Source: Parapedobacter luteus (GTDB lineage Bacteria > Bacteroidota > Bacteroidia > Sphingobacteriales > Sphingobacteriaceae). Taken from it: a stretch of 64,000 nucleotides of DNA. Shown one piece after another: positions 33,154-40,856 of this stretch; positions within the stretch are counted from its first letter, which is position 1; every line of letters starts with the position of its first letter. The notes under the pieces are model-generated. The model did no database searches and was not told the DNA's origin. It was given only the letters and a program-made list of their open reading frames with translations. Both the position numbers and the translations under genes were made by a program. The stretch lies in the NCBI RefSeq assembly GCF_900168055.1, contig NZ_FUYS01000002.1, positions 888 through 64,887 of the forward strand. Direction: 5' to 3'.

Positions 33154-33306
33154 GGAAATGGTTTTGTTTTTAAGCGCTCCAAAGGATCCCACCATGTTTA
33201 TTATAATCCGATCAACAATAAGACCGCTATTGTGCCATACCACGGCGGTAAGGATTTGAAGAAAGGTACTTTTTTGGCAATTTTAAGGCAAGCTGGTATC
33301 AGATAA
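33154..33306 (+). pseudogene. hicA: hicA toxin remnant (C-terminal part)
   Basis: Fifty codons between an in-frame TAG (33151-33153) and a TAA (33304-33306) read GNGFVFKRSKGSHHVYYNP and continue to IVPYHGGKDLKKGTFLAILRQAGIR. This is the C-terminal two thirds or more of a HicA-type mRNA interferase, including the catalytic histidine in GSHH and the conserved KDLKKGT...ILRQAGI end. The N-terminal helix and any start codon are missing and no hicB follows, so it is a decayed toxin gene. It is too short to show as a normal gene call. It lies at the edge of a small accessory island. Confidence 0.8.
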
Positions 33307-33339
33307 ATGCTGGAATGTGAATTTGTCCAACGTTGATTC

Positions 33340-33735
33340 TTATTTCCCGTTTTCCAACTCATTGATCCGCTTCTGCAACGCGGTGATCGTTACGGCTTGC
33401 GACTGAATGGTCGTTTCCTGCGACGAAATCACTTTTTTCAGCGTTTGAATCAGTTCATTGGTCAAGTCCGTTGGATGCTCCGCGGCATATTTTTCTTCCA
33501 ATTCCCTGAGCACATCCGCCTTCCGCATTTCGCCTTCGCCGGTGAGCAGCCATTCGGGTGAGTAGAGGGGATAATTTTCAGCTAACTTCACCAGCCACTT
33601 GCTTTGGATATCGGTTCCATTGGCCAAAGCCCGTGAAAAAACACCTTTGCTGGCGCCTATGGACGCTTCCAGCGCGGTTACGCTGATGCCTTCCTGATTG
33701 GCTATTTCTTTAATTCTCTTCAAAACAGAACCCAT
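33340..33735 (-). CDS. Phage-type helix-turn-helix repressor with coiled-coil tail
   Basis: The 131-residue protein begins with an HTH (MGSVLKRIKEIANQEGISVT, ALEASIGASKGVFSRAL), followed by the motif YSPEWLLTGEGEMRK that recurs in Bacteroidota prophage-like repressors. A C-terminal part of about 45 residues (ELIQTLKKVISSQETTIQSQ...ALQKRINELENGK) is predicted coiled coil, likely for oligomerisation. It is divergent from the 33848 gene, with an inverted repeat TTCTTCA/TGAAGAA between them, so it probably represses that gene set and itself. Confidence 0.82.
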   Translation of the reverse strand: MGSVLKRIKEIANQEGISVTALEASIGASKGVFSRALANGTDIQSKWLVKLAENYPLYSPEWLLTGEGEMRKADVLRELEEKYAAEHPTDLTNELIQTLKKVISSQETTIQSQAVTITALQKRINELENGK

Positions 33736-33746
33736 TGGTAAAAATA

Positions 33747-33773
33747 TTCTTCATAAAATTTTGTATTGAAGAA
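33747..33773. promoter_or_regulatory. Candidate operator between repressor and island genes
   Basis: TTCTTCA (33747-33753) and TGAAGAA (33767-33773) form a 7-bp inverted repeat with a 13-base spacer, overlapping the -33 region of the rightward promoter. A further TTCTTCA lies at 33824-33830. The divergent HTH protein is the obvious candidate to bind here. Confidence 0.5.
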
Positions 33774-33791
33774 AAATAGTTCTTAAATTTG
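33761..33791 (+). promoter_or_regulatory. Promoter of the island genes
   Basis: TTG at 33761-33763 and TAAATTTG at 33784-33791 are 20 bases apart, a good fit to the Bacteroidota -33/-7 arrangement. The start codon at 33848 follows after 56 bases. Confidence 0.6.
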
Positions 33792-33847
33792 ATGTGTCAG
33801 GAATAATTATTTTCAAACCATTTTTCTTCAATCCTAATGAAACAATT

Positions 33848-34684
33848 ATGGCGAAAATTAAACAAAAGAAGCTGAAAGCCGAAAATTTCCGGTATGTAAC
33901 CAAGCGGGTTATTAAAAACCCGATGATTTACTTGAACAATTTTTTTGGTTATGAATACCAAATTGACGACTGGATGCGAACTGTTAGCCTCACCGTCCAT
34001 GCTGGGGCTTACCCGGAAATGGCATGCCCGGACGCGGTGGAAAACGGATACCATTGCAAGCAGTTGGTTGAGCAGGTGGAGGTTGCCTATGTGATCTTCA
34101 GGCAATGCGGGCTGAAAAAGCAAAAAGAACCGTTGAATTTTTTCAAGTCGTCGGATGATTACTATGCGTATGTGTATCGTGGAGAATATTCCTTTGACGG
34201 TCAGATTAATCCCGCGGATACGCTGAGCAAATTTTTTTCATTTCAGTCGATGAAAAAGTGGTACAATACGCTGGATGATTTAATGCTGTCGTTTACCCAA
34301 AGACAGGTTCCCAATTACGAACAGTTCGGTGATAAAATCACCGCCATCCACGAACTCCTGCTCCGGCTCGCCCAGGCGCTGTATGTAATATACCGGGAGG
34401 GTGGCTTACCGTTACAGATGCCATCGTATGTCATTGCCAAACCGACTAATAGGTTCGAGGGAAAGATGCCGCTATCCAGATTAGGTGAATTGATGCACAG
34501 CATTATTGATAAACGCCAAGCGGAGGCTGCTGTCGAATTGGAGCCGATTTTTGAGAAGGCTGAGTTATGGGATAAGCATAGGAACGGAGTGGATGGGGCA
34601 GCGGTGGTGGATGGTGATCGTGACCAAGGAAACAGCCATGGAGACCAAGAAGCGAACCCCACCACTGATGCAGCGAAGGGGTAG
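33848..34684 (+). CDS. Unrecognised 278-residue protein, repressor-controlled
   Basis: I do not recognise a characterised family. The product starts with a basic stretch (MAKIKQKKLKAENFRYVTKR), is otherwise mostly helical, shows no signal peptide or membrane segment, and ends in a low-complexity acidic, Asp/Gly/Asn-rich tail of about 45 residues. Notable segments are IYLNNFFGYEYQIDDWMR and KFFSFQSMKKWYNTLDDLML. ATG at 33848 is chosen over a GTG 18 codons upstream, which lies just after the -7 box. It has its own regulated promoter and is followed by a HEPN-domain gene in the same direction. An RNA- or host-targeting effector is possible but only by association. Confidence 0.65.
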   Translation: MAKIKQKKLKAENFRYVTKRVIKNPMIYLNNFFGYEYQIDDWMRTVSLTVHAGAYPEMACPDAVENGYHCKQLVEQVEVAYVIFRQCGLKKQKEPLNFFKSSDDYYAYVYRGEYSFDGQINPADTLSKFFSFQSMKKWYNTLDDLMLSFTQRQVPNYEQFGDKITAIHELLLRLAQALYVIYREGGLPLQMPSYVIAKPTNRFEGKMPLSRLGELMHSIIDKRQAEAAVELEPIFEKAELWDKHRNGVDGAAVVDGDRDQGNSHGDQEANPTTDAAKG

Positions 34685-34863
34685 ATTATAGTTAGTTTCA
34701 AACCACTGAACATATGAGCGATGCTATGCAGGAACCCATAACTCAACGTGTATCTGTTTGGGTATGGAAAGAAGTTACCCCAGCTCATTGAGCGAGGAAG
34801 AGCTGCGAAATCAGGAAAAGGGACTCCAGCACAGCTGAAAGCTTAACTCAATCCAAGAAGGCG
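34685..34863 (+). other. Gap between the unknown gene and the HEPN gene
   Basis: This 179-base stretch holds two tiny overlapping open frames (25 codons from 34714 and 24 codons from 34764) that resemble nothing. An AAGAAGG ribosome-binding site precedes the HEPN start codon. No terminator is seen, so the two flanking genes may be co-transcribed. Confidence 0.5.
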
Positions 34864-36630
34864 ATGAATTCAAAAAATATAACCCAAACCCCAGATCTGA
34901 CACTGCAACTCATTATCCAGCGCATCACCGAAAATCTGGCAGTGGAGGAGATATACTTATATCCGTTTCGGATGCAGGGCAAATTGTTCAATCAGCTATA
35001 CGTGCTGTTGCGGCACGAAAGCGGGCAAGAAATTATTTCTGCGCGAGCACTGTGTAACGTGGCCGTTTCTGAAAAAGCAGGTTACCATGCCGAGGTGTTA
35101 TTCCCGGAAGATGTGAACCGCCAAATAAACCAGGGAAACATACGTGTCACACTGATTTATCACCCAAATAACAGGGTTTACGAAAATCCCAATCCGGGTA
35201 GCCGGGTGGTCTTTCAGGAGGTCAATTACCAGAAAAGGTACAAAAAGGCGGCGCGTTATTTTGAAAAAGAAATTGCAAAATTGTACGCGTTTGAGAAGGG
35301 CTATCGGTTTTATATGGATAGCGAAAACTATTCCCAGGCAAGTTTCATGTTGCATCAAGTTATTGAGCTCGGCTTCCGTCTCGCTGAACATTTAATCATG
35401 GGTAAAGCCAAATTGACGCATTCCATCCGTAAGCATCAAGAATACATCCGAGCCGTTTCGCCGGAAATGGGTTCGCTATTTGCAGAAGAAGAGTGGGATA
35501 TTCTCCGGAAACTCGACGAATCCTATAGCTCGGCACGGTACGACCATGATTTCTCCGTGTCCAAAGAAGATTTGGACGTAGCGGCTGATAAGTCCAAAGC
35601 GCTGCTCGCCTACCTAACAGCGTTTAACCGCGACCTGCTTGACGAACTCCAACGCCGACAGGCCGAAGAAAGCCGGGTTATGGAACAATCGGAAAATTCG
35701 GAGCAAACCACCACTAATCACGAAGAAACCGTGGATGCAATGGATGTAGTCGATGCTGTTAATGAGTCAACGGAGGGCGACGGACCGGCGGGCAGCGGAA
35801 TATTCAGCGCCGAAGACCACCGCCACCATATCCTCGCGGCCATCAGCCGCTATTTTGCACCCACCCATGTGTTTTGCTTTGCGCATCAATCGCGGGAAGA
35901 ACGGTCGGTGAACCTCGTCACACTGGAAAAAAGGGAAACAAAGCGCCATCGGTATTACCTGGCTATCCTGACCGAGGAAACACTTGAACATCCATTGCGG
36001 CAACAGCATCAGATAAACGAGGTGCTGGGGGACGAGTTGGAGATCGTCGCATTGTATTTTAAGTTGGGCACGTTCAATAAAAAGTTGGAAGAGGGGGATA
36101 CGTTTTTTCATTTTTTAGTGGATACAGCAGAAAGGTGGTGCAGTAAAAACGGGCTATTGACACAAAGCGGCACGCCTGAGGCAGTTGATTTAGCGGAACG
36201 GGATTGGCAGTGGAAGCGTTACCTTTGGAGCGCGGAGGGGATGATCGAAATGGCGGAGGAACATATCGGAACCAGACATGATGAAAGCTGCGCGGTTGTC
36301 ATGGCGCAAGCGATGGAACAGCTCTGCCTGGGGATGCTGCATGCGATTTGGGGGTATAGGCCGGATAACATTCTTAACCTGATGTACTTGATACAGCTGA
36401 CGGAATCCATTACCCCGCTTGCCAGCGAACACTTTTGTCTGGATATTCCCGAAGAACGGAAAATGGTGGTGCAGCTTTCACAGGCGCTGAATCAGCTCCG
36501 CTATAATCCGGGCTATCGAGCGGACGGTTATGCCTTGCATATTGTTCACGATCGCCTAAAAACGTTTTCAAAATCGGTGGAGGAATTAGTCAACTACCAT
36601 TTTGAGGAGCAGGAAGCGGTTGTTCAATAA
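34864..36630 (+). CDS. Duplicated nucleotidyltransferase-like/HEPN domain protein
   Basis: The 588-residue protein is an internal duplication. Residues 1-285 and about 310-585 each hold an alpha/beta region resembling a degenerate nucleotidyltransferase (EEIYLYPFRMQG...; THVFCFAHQSRE...) followed by a helical HEPN-like domain (KKAARYFEKEIAKLYAFEKG...ASFMLHQVIELGFRLAEHLI; WKRYLWSAEGMIEMAEEHI...CAVVMAQAMEQLCLGMLHAI). The first copy has RKHQEYI and SSARYDHDFS; the second has NQLRYNPGYR, where the HEPN RNase motif is lost. The nucleotidyltransferase GS...DxD residues are not seen in either. HEPN proteins often act as RNases in toxin, defence or stress systems. A Glu/Asp-rich linker joins the halves. 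Confidence 0.7.
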   Translation: MNSKNITQTPDLTLQLIIQRITENLAVEEIYLYPFRMQGKLFNQLYVLLRHESGQEIISARALCNVAVSEKAGYHAEVLFPEDVNRQINQGNIRVTLIYHPNNRVYENPNPGSRVVFQEVNYQKRYKKAARYFEKEIAKLYAFEKGYRFYMDSENYSQASFMLHQVIELGFRLAEHLIMGKAKLTHSIRKHQEYIRAVSPEMGSLFAEEEWDILRKLDESYSSARYDHDFSVSKEDLDVAADKSKALLAYLTAFNRDLLDELQRRQAEESRVMEQSENSEQTTTNHEETVDAMDVVDAVNESTEGDGPAGSGIFSAEDHRHHILAAISRYFAPTHVFCFAHQSREERSVNLVTLEKRETKRHRYYLAILTEETLEHPLRQQHQINEVLGDELEIVALYFKLGTFNKKLEEGDTFFHFLVDTAERWCSKNGLLTQSGTPEAVDLAERDWQWKRYLWSAEGMIEMAEEHIGTRHDESCAVVMAQAMEQLCLGMLHAIWGYRPDNILNLMYLIQLTESITPLASEHFCLDIPEERKMVVQLSQALNQLRYNPGYRADGYALHIVHDRLKTFSKSVEELVNYHFEEQEAVVQ

Positions 36631-36637
36631 AAATTAG

Positions 36638-36645
36638 TATTTTTG
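36638..36645 (+). promoter_or_regulatory. -7 box (TATTTTTG) before the island retropepsin
   Basis: TATTTTTG matches TAnnTTTG and ends 8 bases before the ATG at 36654, so the protease gene may have its own promoter with a very short leader. Confidence 0.4.
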
Positions 36646-36653
36646 AAATACTT

Positions 36654-37073
36654 ATGGGATTGATTTACGCAGATATCGAGTTAATTAATGGGGAGGACTT
36701 GGTTCTTTCCCGCAGAAATATTATTGGCGAGGAAGAAATTAAACGTATGCCGATCAGGATGCTTGTTGATACGGGTTCAGCGTATATGTGTATCAACGAG
36801 AATATACAGGAGCAACTTCAATTGCCTGTTATCGAAAAGCGGAAAGGCCAGCTGGCAAATGGTAGCATTGTGGAGTACGAAGTGGTAGGCCCTATAGAGG
36901 TACGTTTCGAAAATCGCCGCTGTAATGTGGACGCGATGGTTTTACCGGGAGAAGCTGAACCGCTTTTGGGAGCTATTCCGATGGAAGACATGGATGTCAT
37001 TATTCACCCTTTGCGGCAGGAAATGATCGTCAATCCTGATCACCCATACTTTGCGCAAATGAAGCTGAAGTAA
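36654..37073 (+). CDS. Retropepsin-like aspartic protease, clan AA
   Basis: A 139-residue protein with D-T-G in RMLVDTGSAYMCINENI and a second region LLGAIPMEDMDVIIHP resembling the family pattern LLG(A/S)xPLExxxLxVxP seen in small bacterial clan AA proteases. It should act as a dimer in the cytoplasm. It lies 23 bases after the HEPN gene. Small clan AA proteases of this type are often in accessory regions; whether it processes the HEPN protein is open. It is only distantly like the protease at 6257-6691. Confidence 0.82.
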   Translation: MGLIYADIELINGEDLVLSRRNIIGEEEIKRMPIRMLVDTGSAYMCINENIQEQLQLPVIEKRKGQLANGSIVEYEVVGPIEVRFENRRCNVDAMVLPGEAEPLLGAIPMEDMDVIIHPLRQEMIVNPDHPYFAQMKLK

Positions 37074-37155
37074 GCGAATTGCGCACGTGAAAGACTTGGA
37101 CTTTGTTGAAATCCATGGAAAATTTCTTCAACAGTGAGATTTATCCTCGGCACAC

Positions 37156-38454
37156 ATGAAAGATAACACCAAACACGTCATTGTCATCGGAGGAGGATTT
37201 GCGGGAATCAATTTAATTAAGCACCTGGGAAAGGATAAGCGGTTTATCATCACCCTGGTTGACCGGAATAACTACCATTTTTTCCCGCCGCTGATTTACC
37301 AGGTTGCTGCGGCATTTATCGAGCCGTCAAACATTTCTTATCCGTTTCGCCGGTTATTTCAGGAAAAGCCACATATCCGTTTCCACATGGGCGAGCTGAA
37401 ACGCATCGATCCTCGGGCAAGGGAGGTCGAAACGACGACTGGTACGCTGTCATATGACTACTTGGTGCTTGCCATGGGTACGGGAACAAATTACTTCGGT
37501 TTTGAAAACATCGCCAAATTTGCCGTGCCCATGAAGACGCTTGACGATGCAATGAATCTTCGGAATCACATTTTACTCCGGATGGAATGTGCCGTGCGGG
37601 CCACTGACCCTGCCGAGCGGGATAAGGCGTTGAATATTGTTATTGCCGGCGGTGGCCCCACTGGCGTTGAATTGGCGGGTATCCTCGCCGAGATGGGGCG
37701 GGAGATCGTGGCGAAGGAATATCCCGAATTGACCGATTTCCATGCGCATCTGTACCTTGTTAATTCTGCGCCGGTACTGCTGCCGCCGATGAGTACTAAG
37801 GCGCAGCGGGAGGCGTATACGGTTTTAAAAAAGCTCGGAGCTAAGATTGTTCTGAATACGAAGGTGGTTGATTACGCTTCCGGCAATGTCATGCTGAGCT
37901 CGGGAGAAGCCATACCGACGGATACCCTGATCTGGACGTCCGGCGTTGTTGCCGTCCGCGTAGAGGGGCTTCCCGGCGATGCCGTTGCCCGCGGCGGGCG
38001 TATAAGCGTGGACGCATTCAATCGGGTAGCACATACGGAGTCAGTTTTCGCCTTGGGCGATCAATGCGTAATGACGGACGATGAAAATTATCCTGAAGGC
38101 CACCCCCAAGTGGCGCAGGTGGCCATCCAGCAGGGGAAACTGCTCGCGAAGAACTTATCACGCATGGCCGATGGCAAGCCGATGCAGCCTTTTATGTACC
38201 GCGACAAAGGGACGATGGCGATCATCTCCAAGTACCGGGCGGTGGCTGACCTACCCAAAGGTTTTCTCAGGGGGTGGATCGCCTGGGTGAGCTGGCTGTT
38301 CGTACATATCATTCCCCTCATCAGCTTCCGCAATAAAGTGGTGCTGGCTACCAACTGGGCATGGTCATTCGTCACCAATGACCCGACATTGCGGCTTATC
38401 CTCCGCCCAAGTAAGGAGCAGAAACAGCCCTCAACGGAGGATAGCAAACAATAA
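37156..38454 (+). CDS. ndh: Type II NADH dehydrogenase (NAD(P)/FAD-dependent oxidoreductase)
   Basis: The 432-residue enzyme passes electrons from NADH to the quinone pool without pumping protons. It has an FAD-binding Rossmann motif VIGGGFAGINLIKHLG near the start, a second dinucleotide motif VIAGGGPTGVELAGILAEMG for NADH, FALGDQCVM for FAD, and a C-terminal membrane-associating segment (WIAWVSWLFVHIIPLISF). Length fits bacterial Ndh-2. An imperfect hairpin (TGTTGAA at 37104-37110, TTCAACA at 37127-37133) lies just upstream and could be a regulator site. It overlaps the convergent DUF423 gene by 24 bases. Confidence 0.9.
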   Translation: MKDNTKHVIVIGGGFAGINLIKHLGKDKRFIITLVDRNNYHFFPPLIYQVAAAFIEPSNISYPFRRLFQEKPHIRFHMGELKRIDPRAREVETTTGTLSYDYLVLAMGTGTNYFGFENIAKFAVPMKTLDDAMNLRNHILLRMECAVRATDPAERDKALNIVIAGGGPTGVELAGILAEMGREIVAKEYPELTDFHAHLYLVNSAPVLLPPMSTKAQREAYTVLKKLGAKIVLNTKVVDYASGNVMLSSGEAIPTDTLIWTSGVVAVRVEGLPGDAVARGGRISVDAFNRVAHTESVFALGDQCVMTDDENYPEGHPQVAQVAIQQGKLLAKNLSRMADGKPMQPFMYRDKGTMAIISKYRAVADLPKGFLRGWIAWVSWLFVHIIPLISFRNKVVLATNWAWSFVTNDPTLRLILRPSKEQKQPSTEDSKQ

Positions 38455-38802
38455 CGACAGCCAGCCCGCCACGAGCAACAGCCCGCCAACGGGCGTAACG
38501 GGGCCCAGAAACCGCCATTTTGTACCGAAAGCAGCACTTAAACACAGGCCGTATATGCTAAATGAAAACAGCACCGTGCCACTGATAAACAGCCATGTGT
38601 AAGCACCCGGCTCGATTACCCCGGCGGTCTGCGCGAAACCGGCAGCCAGCAATGCCAGTGCATGGTAAAATTGATACCGAACGCCGGTTTCGAAACTGTC
38701 GTGTTGGTCTTCCGTAAACTTCTTCTTGAGTGCATGGGCGCCGAAGGCACCGAGTATGACGGCGGTTAGCCCGAACATAGCACCGGATAATTGAGCAAGC
38801 AT
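38431..38802 (-). CDS. DUF423 family small membrane protein
   Basis: The 123-residue product has four hydrophobic segments and the family motif GAFGAHALKKKFTEDQHDSFETG followed by YQFYHALALL; the C-terminal GPVTPVGGLLLVAGWL is also typical. DUF423 members (YwdK/YgdD-like) are inner-membrane proteins without an established function. The stop codon lies inside the end of the convergent ndh gene. Confidence 0.9.
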   Translation of the reverse strand: MLAQLSGAMFGLTAVILGAFGAHALKKKFTEDQHDSFETGVRYQFYHALALLAAGFAQTAGVIEPGAYTWLFISGTVLFSFSIYGLCLSAAFGTKWRFLGPVTPVGGLLLVAGWLSLLFAILR

Positions 38803-38825
38803 GATTTAAACGATGGGTATATGGA

Positions 38826-38833
38826 CAAAGGTA
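38826..38833 (-). promoter_or_regulatory. -7 box (TACCTTTG) of the DUF423 gene
   Basis: Minus-strand TACCTTTG matches TAnnTTTG, 23 bases before the start codon at 38802. Confidence 0.45.
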
Positions 38834-38864
38834 TGGTTTTTTTGTGGACAGATAAAAGCTGACA

Positions 38865-39647
38865 TTATCGTTTTGCCAACTGATCAGCAGTATAGGCATA
38901 CACATATTCGTAAATGCGCATCAATTCTTTTTTTCCAAACATGCCGAATTGCAGCATGTCGGGCGGTTCGATGAACAGGTCGCATTTCTTGGCATTGTGC
39001 AACACCGATTGGCTGATGGCCAGGTGGGTGATGCGGTCCAACGTCTTGATGGGCGTCAGTTGCTCGGGTGAAACGGTATCGGGCGCGTTGACATGCACGC
39101 CAACGAGGAGGTCACATTGGCCGAGCAGCGGCTGTACGGGCAGGTTGTCAAGTATGCCGCCATCGTAGTACACCCCCTTGTTGCGCCGCACTGCCGGAAA
39201 CATCAGCGGAATACTGGATGACGCGAGCAACGCTTCGCCCAGCGGCCCGGTATAAAAATACTCGGTTTTGCCCGATAGGAGGTTTGTGGCGGCTACATAC
39301 AAGGGAAGCTTTAACGACTCGAACGTGTTAGCGGGAACGTACTGCTGGAATAACCGGGCGAGGAAGCGGGTATCGATAAAGCCCGAAGCCCGGAGCCGGA
39401 AGCTCGTTGCGGGAAACAGATCGTTTTCCTGCACGATATGCAACATCTTGTCTACCGAATGGCCGGCAGCATAGAACGCGCCGATAATTGCGCCCGCACT
39501 GCAACCGGAAACGATAGAAGGCTTCAATCCGTGTTCTTCCAGGGCCTTGATGGCGCCGAGGTGCCCAATGCCACGTAATCCGCCACCGGAAAGGACCAGA
39601 CCCACTTTGTGAGTGCGCCGCTTTAATTTTTTCCAAATGAATGCCAT
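38865..39647 (-). CDS. Patatin-like phospholipase
   Basis: The 260-residue protein has the patatin elements in order: oxyanion-hole GGGLRGIGHLGAI, the nucleophile elbow G-C-S-A-G (about residue 49) and the catalytic aspartate in YYDGGILDNLPV. It would act as a serine acyl hydrolase on phospholipids or related esters. There is no signal peptide, so it is probably cytoplasmic or membrane-peripheral, in the RssA/YchK-like group. It is transcribed away from a region with a long palindrome. Confidence 0.92.
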   Translation of the reverse strand: MAFIWKKLKRRTHKVGLVLSGGGLRGIGHLGAIKALEEHGLKPSIVSGCSAGAIIGAFYAAGHSVDKMLHIVQENDLFPATSFRLRASGFIDTRFLARLFQQYVPANTFESLKLPLYVAATNLLSGKTEYFYTGPLGEALLASSSIPLMFPAVRRNKGVYYDGGILDNLPVQPLLGQCDLLVGVHVNAPDTVSPEQLTPIKTLDRITHLAISQSVLHNAKKCDLFIEPPDMLQFGMFGKKELMRIYEYVYAYTADQLAKR

Positions 39648-39720
39648 GGGGTAAGGTTACGGTTTTTTCGTCGGATTCTTGCTATTTCATGTATATCTGG
39701 GTGTACGCCAAATTTCCGTT

Positions 39721-39798
39721 TGTTTACAGCCATGAGATTTTAGCTGGAACGCTCACTACGCTCACGCTCCTAGGCCAAAAATCTCATGGCTGTAAACA
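39721..39798. repeat. 78-bp element with 21-bp perfect inverted ends
   Basis: TGTTTACAGCCATGAGATTT plus one T (39721-39741) and its exact complement (39778-39798) flank a 36-base interior that contains CGCTCAC twice. It sits between two divergent genes, so it is not a normal terminator position. No flanking target duplication is clear. It could be a small palindromic mobile element, a protein-binding site or a folded 5' leader. Confidence 0.7.
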
Positions 39799-39862
39799 TC
39801 GCGAATTGTGCAAAAATCTGAATTTTGTCGGGCGCTCACGCGCATTTACCACACGAAAACCT

Positions 39863-39870
39863 TAAATTTG
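39863..39870 (+). promoter_or_regulatory. -7 box (TAAATTTG) abutting the start of the lipoprotein gene
   Basis: TAAATTTG ends 5 bases before the ATG at 39876; transcription would begin at or next to the start codon. Confidence 0.5.
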
Positions 39871-39875
39871 ACGGT

Positions 39876-40850
39876 ATGAAGAATCTTCGCATCACCTTGC
39901 TGGTATTAACGGTTAGTATATTGGGGTATTCCTGCCAGCGTCCGGAGCAATCGGGAGGAGTGCCCGTGGTTGGTTTCGTGGAGGCCTTTGAAGATGCGAC
40001 AATTGCGCAGGCGCGTGACGGCTTTGAAGCGGCACTACGTGACAGTGGCTACAGTGAATCCGATGGTACCATACGATTTATCCGTCGTAACGCACAAGGC
40101 GATGCGGCCACCCTGAATCAAATTATAAGCTATTTCAACAGCCAGCAGGTTGATCTCATTGGCACCAGCACCACCTTGGCTACAATTGCTGCCGTGCAGC
40201 GAAGCAAGGACATCCCGATTTTCCAGACGGTGACTGCAATGCCCGAGATTCTGGGGCTGCTGGAATCCGATGGGCAGCCACCCGCCCTGCTGTTTGGTAC
40301 GGGTGAAAACCTGAATTATATCGATACGTCTTTCGCCATCATTACCCAGATGGTAAAGCCGAAGGGTGAACAACTGCGCGTCGGCATGATTTATAATCAA
40401 TCCGAGCCGCAATCTGTGGAGGCTTATAAACGTATTGAATCGCTTGCAGAAAGTATGGATGTGCATGTGGAAGCGCTGCCGCTTAACAGCTCCGCCGAAG
40501 CACAGTTGGTTGTCCGTACGTTGCTGACAAACCAGATTGACGCGTTCTTCGCTAATCCGGACAATACGGTGTTTGCAGCGTTTGAAACCATCTTAAAAAA
40601 CTGCCATGACAAAGGTGTACCTGTGTTCACGAGTGAATCCGGACTGGTATCAAGGGGGGCGGTAGCTGCTTTTGGTGCTGATATTTACCGCTGGGGGTAC
40701 CAAAGTGGCGCACAAGCAGCTGTTTACTTAAAGAACCGGTTGACAGACAGCCTCCAGGTAGAAATGCTTCAGGTGAGGAAACGGGTATATAACCCCGATG
40801 CCGCCGAACGGTTTGGCTTTTCCTTTCCCGAGACGTTCGAAGCGTTATAG
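39876..40850 (+). CDS. ABC transporter substrate-binding lipoprotein (TrpX/ABC_sub_bind type), orphan
   Basis: The 324-residue protein starts with a lipoprotein signal (MKNLRITLLVLTVSILGYS, cysteine next). The mature part matches the ABC_sub_bind family: VVGFVEAFEDATIAQARDGF, NQIISYFNSQQVDLIGTSTT, VGMIYNQSEPQSVEAYKRIE and FTSESGLVSRGAVAAFGADI. Relatives bind tryptophan or tyrosine. No permease or ATPase gene is adjacent, so the partner must be encoded elsewhere or the protein is a sensor. The ATG at 39876 is chosen from the lipobox and the -7 box; an earlier start would add a non-signal extension. Confidence 0.85.
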   Translation: MKNLRITLLVLTVSILGYSCQRPEQSGGVPVVGFVEAFEDATIAQARDGFEAALRDSGYSESDGTIRFIRRNAQGDAATLNQIISYFNSQQVDLIGTSTTLATIAAVQRSKDIPIFQTVTAMPEILGLLESDGQPPALLFGTGENLNYIDTSFAIITQMVKPKGEQLRVGMIYNQSEPQSVEAYKRIESLAESMDVHVEALPLNSSAEAQLVVRTLLTNQIDAFFANPDNTVFAAFETILKNCHDKGVPVFTSESGLVSRGAVAAFGADIYRWGYQSGAQAAVYLKNRLTDSLQVEMLQVRKRVYNPDAAERFGFSFPETFEAL

Positions 40851-40856
40851 CTTATA

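Noticed and set aside
34714-34838. Two overlapping micro-frames of 25 and 24 codons before the HEPN gene
   Set aside because: They are short, overlap in different frames and resemble nothing known; not called as genes.
37104-37133. TGTTGAA...TTCAACA inverted repeat before ndh as a terminator
   Set aside because: The stem is short and there is no T tract; at most a regulator site, mentioned with ndh.
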